Assembly: GCA_903901375.1 (NCBI GenBank)
Contig: CAIUQV010000164.1
Coordinates: forward strand, 1 to 18,211
DNA: 18,211 nt
Direction of reading: 5' to 3'
DNA from: an uncultured Ignavibacteriota bacterium
GTDB taxonomy: Bacteria; Bacteroidota; Ignavibacteria; Tepidaquicellales; Tepidaquicellaceae
This document shows positions 15,502-18,211 of the stretch, one piece after another; the stretch's first letter is position 1, and each line of letters begins with the position of its first letter. Made by a program: the position numbers and the translations under genes. A model generated the notes under the pieces. That model was not told the DNA's origin. It worked only from the letters and a program-made list of their open reading frames with translations, and made no database searches.

Positions 15502-16965
15502 TTATTGAACCGGTTTCTTAAATTTAGAAACATCTTCCCGTGCTTCATCAAGATTGTCGTACTTAGATATATTGACTCTGTAGACATTCTCATTGTTAAT
15601 TTTAACCGGCTGTACTTGAACATTTCTATTTTTAAAAATACCCGTACTGTTCAGGACATCAACTCTGTTTTTAGCTGATAACTCAGAGCTCCATGAAGAT
15701 TCCTGAATCGTAAATTCATTATCCTTATTCTTAGAATAGAACACATTATATTTACTGTCTGAGAAACCGTTATTAAGACTTATAATTCCGTCTTTGATTT
15801 CCTTTGAACTTGTTAATTCAGATTTATTAAAAAGACTATTCTTATCATTATTCTTAGCACTTGCATCGTTCGGAGATAAACTTATTTTCTCTATTATATC
15901 ATTACTTGTAATTATATTCTGCTGGGCATCAGTCTGTCCGGTGTAAACAAGGAAAGAAACCCATCCGAGGACCATAGCAATGAACATAAAAGTAAATCCT
16001 TTAACAGATTCAGGCACTCTTTTTCCGCCTTCCAGATTATAGTCATTGAGGCTATGGAACGGATCTTCATGATAGCTTGTATCGTTTACGTTGATATTTC
16101 CTTTAACTCTTTCATCGTTATAGAAAGTGAGTTCCTCTTCTGAAAAAACGACTTCATCTTTTTTAAGAATCCTTTTTTCAGTATACTGTGTATTAAACGG
16201 ATCGTCGAAACTGAATTTATTCACTTTTTTCATTTCGACATCATAATTATACTTTTCAAGATAATTGAAAGTTTTTCTATGGAATCCCATACCAGTACCA
16301 GCAAAAGGAATAAAAGTACCCATCGCCTGTCTTACAATCATATCTTTTGTGTGCACTTCTGCAAAGGCATCGCAGTATGTTCTATGGAACAGTTTACCGA
16401 GTTTACTCTTGATAGGAATAACTGGAATCTGAACCGCGTGATAACCTTTATATCCGAGGAGGAAATTATACAACTTCAGAGAATTCGGATGAATAAAATC
16501 TTCAGCATCGTGAACGAGAATAACATCGAAAGCACCGTAATGCTTTTCGTATTCAATCAGACCTGCATAAAGAGTATTTAAATTATCAGCTTTAGTCGTA
16601 GGCCCGTCAAGATTATTTATACACGGAATAATTCTTGGTTCTTTTTTAGAAATTTCCTGTACAACTCTGATTGTTTCAGGGTCGTTCGGATAGCAACCAA
16701 CAAAGAACCTGTAGTTAGTATAATTCAGGTTTCTTACAGCGTAACTGAGAGTTCTACCGATCACGGACGATTCATTCCATGCACCGAGAAAAATAGCAAT
16801 AGGTTTTTCGGGTTTATCAAACATATCCGAAAAATCAGGAAGTTTCTTCTTGTATTTTCTTCTCTGCATCCAGTACAGCAAATCGAGATATAAATCATCG
16901 ATTCCGCTGATGAAAAGCATGATGGCAGTAACCCATAACAGAATTTGAAATATATCGTATATCAT
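15502..16965 (-). CDS. N-terminal half of an NfrB-type glycosyltransferase fused to a SPOR domain
   Basis: The 487-residue protein starts with a membrane segment (about 4-25) and the NfrB-like GIDDLYLDLLYW (21-32). It then has the first half of a GT2 fold: LGAWNES (60-66), GCYPNDPET (90-98), KADNLN (125-130), HDAEDFIHPNSLKLYN (152-167, DxD-like) and FAEVHTKDM...GTGMGFHRKTF (201-233). The TED and QxxRW motifs that should follow are missing; they are in the next gene. Instead comes an 85-residue polar linker, a membrane segment (about 323-343), another linker and a SPOR-like domain (about 405-487). The topology is consistent: catalytic half in the cytoplasm, SPOR in the periplasm, where such domains bind denuded peptidoglycan. 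The ATG overlaps the upstream stop as ATGA, indicating translational coupling with the outer-membrane protein gene. The SPOR call rests on the pattern and is less sure than the NfrB call. Confidence 0.87.
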   Translation of the reverse strand: MIYDIFQILLWVTAIMLFISGIDDLYLDLLYWMQRRKYKKKLPDFSDMFDKPEKPIAIFLGAWNESSVIGRTLSYAVRNLNYTNYRFFVGCYPNDPETIRVVQEISKKEPRIIPCINNLDGPTTKADNLNTLYAGLIEYEKHYGAFDVILVHDAEDFIHPNSLKLYNFLLGYKGYHAVQIPVIPIKSKLGKLFHRTYCDAFAEVHTKDMIVRQAMGTFIPFAGTGMGFHRKTFNYLEKYNYDVEMKKVNKFSFDDPFNTQYTEKRILKKDEVVFSEEELTFYNDERVKGNINVNDTSYHEDPFHSLNDYNLEGGKRVPESVKGFTFMFIAMVLGWVSFLVYTGQTDAQQNIITSNDIIEKISLSPNDASAKNNDKNSLFNKSELTSSKEIKDGIISLNNGFSDSKYNVFYSKNKDNEFTIQESSWSSELSAKNRVDVLNSTGIFKNRNVQVQPVKINNENVYRVNISKYDNLDEAREDVSKFKKPVQ

Positions 16966-18128
16966 AATTTCGCGTTATAGTAAATTAAAAATCCGGCTCT
17001 GACGGTAAAAATATTTCTCATATCACCTGAAAAATATTCACCGGTTGAACCGACAACAAAATTCCTGTTCAGACCTTCGAGGAAAAACACTGGAAAGCTG
17101 TTCAGGTTTGGTTTAAAAGCAATACCGGCACCAAGGTCAACATAATTGTTATAATCCAATTTTTTGGTATCGAGTGCAAACTCCTGCTTCATATAAAATT
17201 CCATGTAAGAATATCCGCCGAGTAAATATCTCAGGACTTCCTTAGTCAGAACATTACCGAAGACATTTCTGAACTTATAATCGTACAGAGTTGCGGCATA
17301 AACATCGAAATAAAAGTTTTCCGTTTTATTAGATTTTCTATCTTTATAGAAGCTTGCGGTTCCGAGTCTTTTACCCATTGAGAGAATAGGTTTAAAGCTC
17401 AGACTATTCTTTTTGAAATCAATTTCCCTGACATAACCGATTCTAACTTCAAAGTTCATCCAGTCTGTTATCTGAAACTTAGTAAAACCACCGAAGTCAA
17501 AGAATCTGTCATTAAGGATATAATCAGGTTTTGACTTTGAATCGAGATAAGTTTCAAGATATGGTCCCATATAAATACCTTTAGAAACTCTTACGTTCAT
17601 ATGTGTGAGCAGATTAGCTACATAGTTCTGGTAATATGAATCGTAAAAATTATAAAAGTAAAGGTCGAAAGAGGTTACAGAGTTTTTAATCATAAGGTCT
17701 TTCATATAATACATGGAAGTTCTTGCTTTATCAACTTCATCAGGATTGTTAGAAAAATCTGCAACATATTCAAAACTTTTGTAAGAATTAGCATATTTTT
17801 TGACAGCATCGTACAAATAACCGAGCTGCATATGAATCCTTGTATCGTTTGGGTTTGTCTGGAGATAAGTATTAAAAACCGAAATAGCTTCGTTGTACTG
17901 TTTGTTATTTATATAATTATAACCTTTATTCAGTAAATCGACAGAATTACGATTTGGAATAGTATCAGTGCTTAAGAGGTCAGTAGAAAAACCTTTTGAA
18001 AGACTTGGAGCAGAATTAGATTCTGAATCAATCTTTTTAAGAGATAATAAATCCTGAGAGTTTGCAACAGTAGTTACTGTTACAAACAATAATAATAATA
18101 AACGAATATGTAAAACATATTTACTCAA
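16962..18128 (-). CDS. TPR outer-membrane protein, NfrA/BcsC-like glycan export subunit
   Basis: The 388-residue protein has a signal peptide (1-24, likely cleavage ANS-Q), a low-complexity Ser/Asp-rich stretch (about 27-62) and one to two TPR units (about 64-145, with NKGYNYINNKQYNEAISVF and YLYDAVKKYANSYKSF). A C-terminal region (about 150-388) of amphipathic aromatic strands ends in LIYYNAKL, as outer-membrane barrels do. TPR plus barrel is the plan of exopolysaccharide exporters such as BcsC and NfrA. It is much smaller than E. coli NfrA (about 990 residues), so the barrel or scaffold is minimal. It overlaps the glycosyltransferase gene by 4 bases (ATGA), which strongly suggests a shared pathway. 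The start is TTG at 18128-18126; the preceding in-frame codons include a TAG and the site has an AAAGGG Shine-Dalgarno 6 bases away. The NfrA assignment is inferred from architecture and neighbours. Confidence 0.75.
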   Translation of the reverse strand: MSKYVLHIRLLLLLFVTVTTVANSQDLLSLKKIDSESNSAPSLSKGFSTDLLSTDTIPNRNSVDLLNKGYNYINNKQYNEAISVFNTYLQTNPNDTRIHMQLGYLYDAVKKYANSYKSFEYVADFSNNPDEVDKARTSMYYMKDLMIKNSVTSFDLYFYNFYDSYYQNYVANLLTHMNVRVSKGIYMGPYLETYLDSKSKPDYILNDRFFDFGGFTKFQITDWMNFEVRIGYVREIDFKKNSLSFKPILSMGKRLGTASFYKDRKSNKTENFYFDVYAATLYDYKFRNVFGNVLTKEVLRYLLGGYSYMEFYMKQEFALDTKKLDYNNYVDLGAGIAFKPNLNSFPVFFLEGLNRNFVVGSTGEYFSGDMRNIFTVRAGFLIYYNAKL

Positions 18129-18130
18129 CT

Positions 18131-18151
18131 TCTACCCTTTCTATTTAAACT
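18131..18151 (-). promoter_or_regulatory. Leader and ribosome-binding site of the glycan operon's first gene
   Basis: The minus strand carries AAAGGG (18140-18135) followed after 6 bases by the TTG start, which decides that start. The surrounding 21 bases recur at 15481-15501 with three mismatches, ahead of the second glycosyltransferase half-gene. Confidence 0.6.
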
Positions 18152-18164
18152 CGTTGCTAATAAT

Positions 18165-18193
18165 ATTACAAATTTTGTGCCATTAAGGTTCAA
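18165..18193 (-). promoter_or_regulatory. Candidate promoter of the glycan operon
   Basis: On the minus strand TTGAAC (18193-18188) and TGTAAT (18170-18165) are separated by 17 bases, resembling -35 and -10 boxes with 4/6 and 5/6 matches to the sigma-70 consensus. This would place the start about 30 bases before the TTG codon. The region is AT-rich, and sigma preferences in this phylum differ from E. coli, so chance agreement is quite possible. Confidence 0.25.
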
Positions 18194-18211
18194 TTTATAT
18201 TAATAATTTTA

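Noticed and set aside
14700..16260. The split synthase as a simple frameshift or sequencing error in one nfrB gene
   Set aside because: The halves are separated by about 1.5 kb of open reading frame encoding a membrane segment, a SPOR-like domain and a coiled coil, plus a proper stop and start. A point error could not create this.

Overview
All eleven genes lie on the minus strand of a compact, AT-rich bacterial chromosome segment. Two secreted proteins end in the Por secretion system (T9SS) type A sorting domain, with the core Q-N-Y-P-N-P-F-N-P and a C-terminal Lys tail. Together with few clear Shine-Dalgarno sites and outer-membrane barrel proteins, this points to the Bacteroidota/Chlorobiota/Ignavibacteria group, most likely an ignavibacterium-like organism. 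That placement is inferred from motifs only.

Right part (18128 down to 10820, in transcription order): a signal-peptide protein with TPRs and an outer-membrane barrel (NfrA/BcsC-like); a glycosyltransferase of the NfrB type that is divided between two consecutive genes; UDP-GlcNAc 2-epimerase WecB; and a secreted CocE-type serine hydrolase with a T9SS tail. An intrinsic terminator follows. In E. coli, nfrA, nfrB and wecB (formerly nfrC) together make and export a ManNAc-based surface glycan, the phage N4 receptor. Here all three functions sit in one gene run. The DxD-like half of the glycosyltransferase is joined to a transmembrane segment and a periplasmic SPOR domain. The TED/QxxRW half is joined to a long N-terminal coiled coil. 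This looks like a two-subunit, peptidoglycan-anchored version of the Nfr synthase and is the main discovery candidate.

Middle part (10460 to 8170): a lipoprotein of unknown function and a T9SS-exported Asp-box beta-propeller. The propeller gene carries a GC-rich palindrome inserted in frame in its sorting domain. The 359-base gap before the lipoprotein holds two tandem minus-strand terminators that could bracket a small RNA.

Left part (7843 to 145): an ABC-F translation factor followed 15 bases later by an outer-membrane barrel protein and a terminator. Next comes a two-hairpin REP-like element, then a tight cluster of metallo-beta-lactamase-fold hydrolase, sodium:solute symporter and priA. 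The first 142 bases are a perfect palindrome, probably a fold-back at a contig end.

No tRNA, rRNA, CRISPR array or transposase gene was seen.
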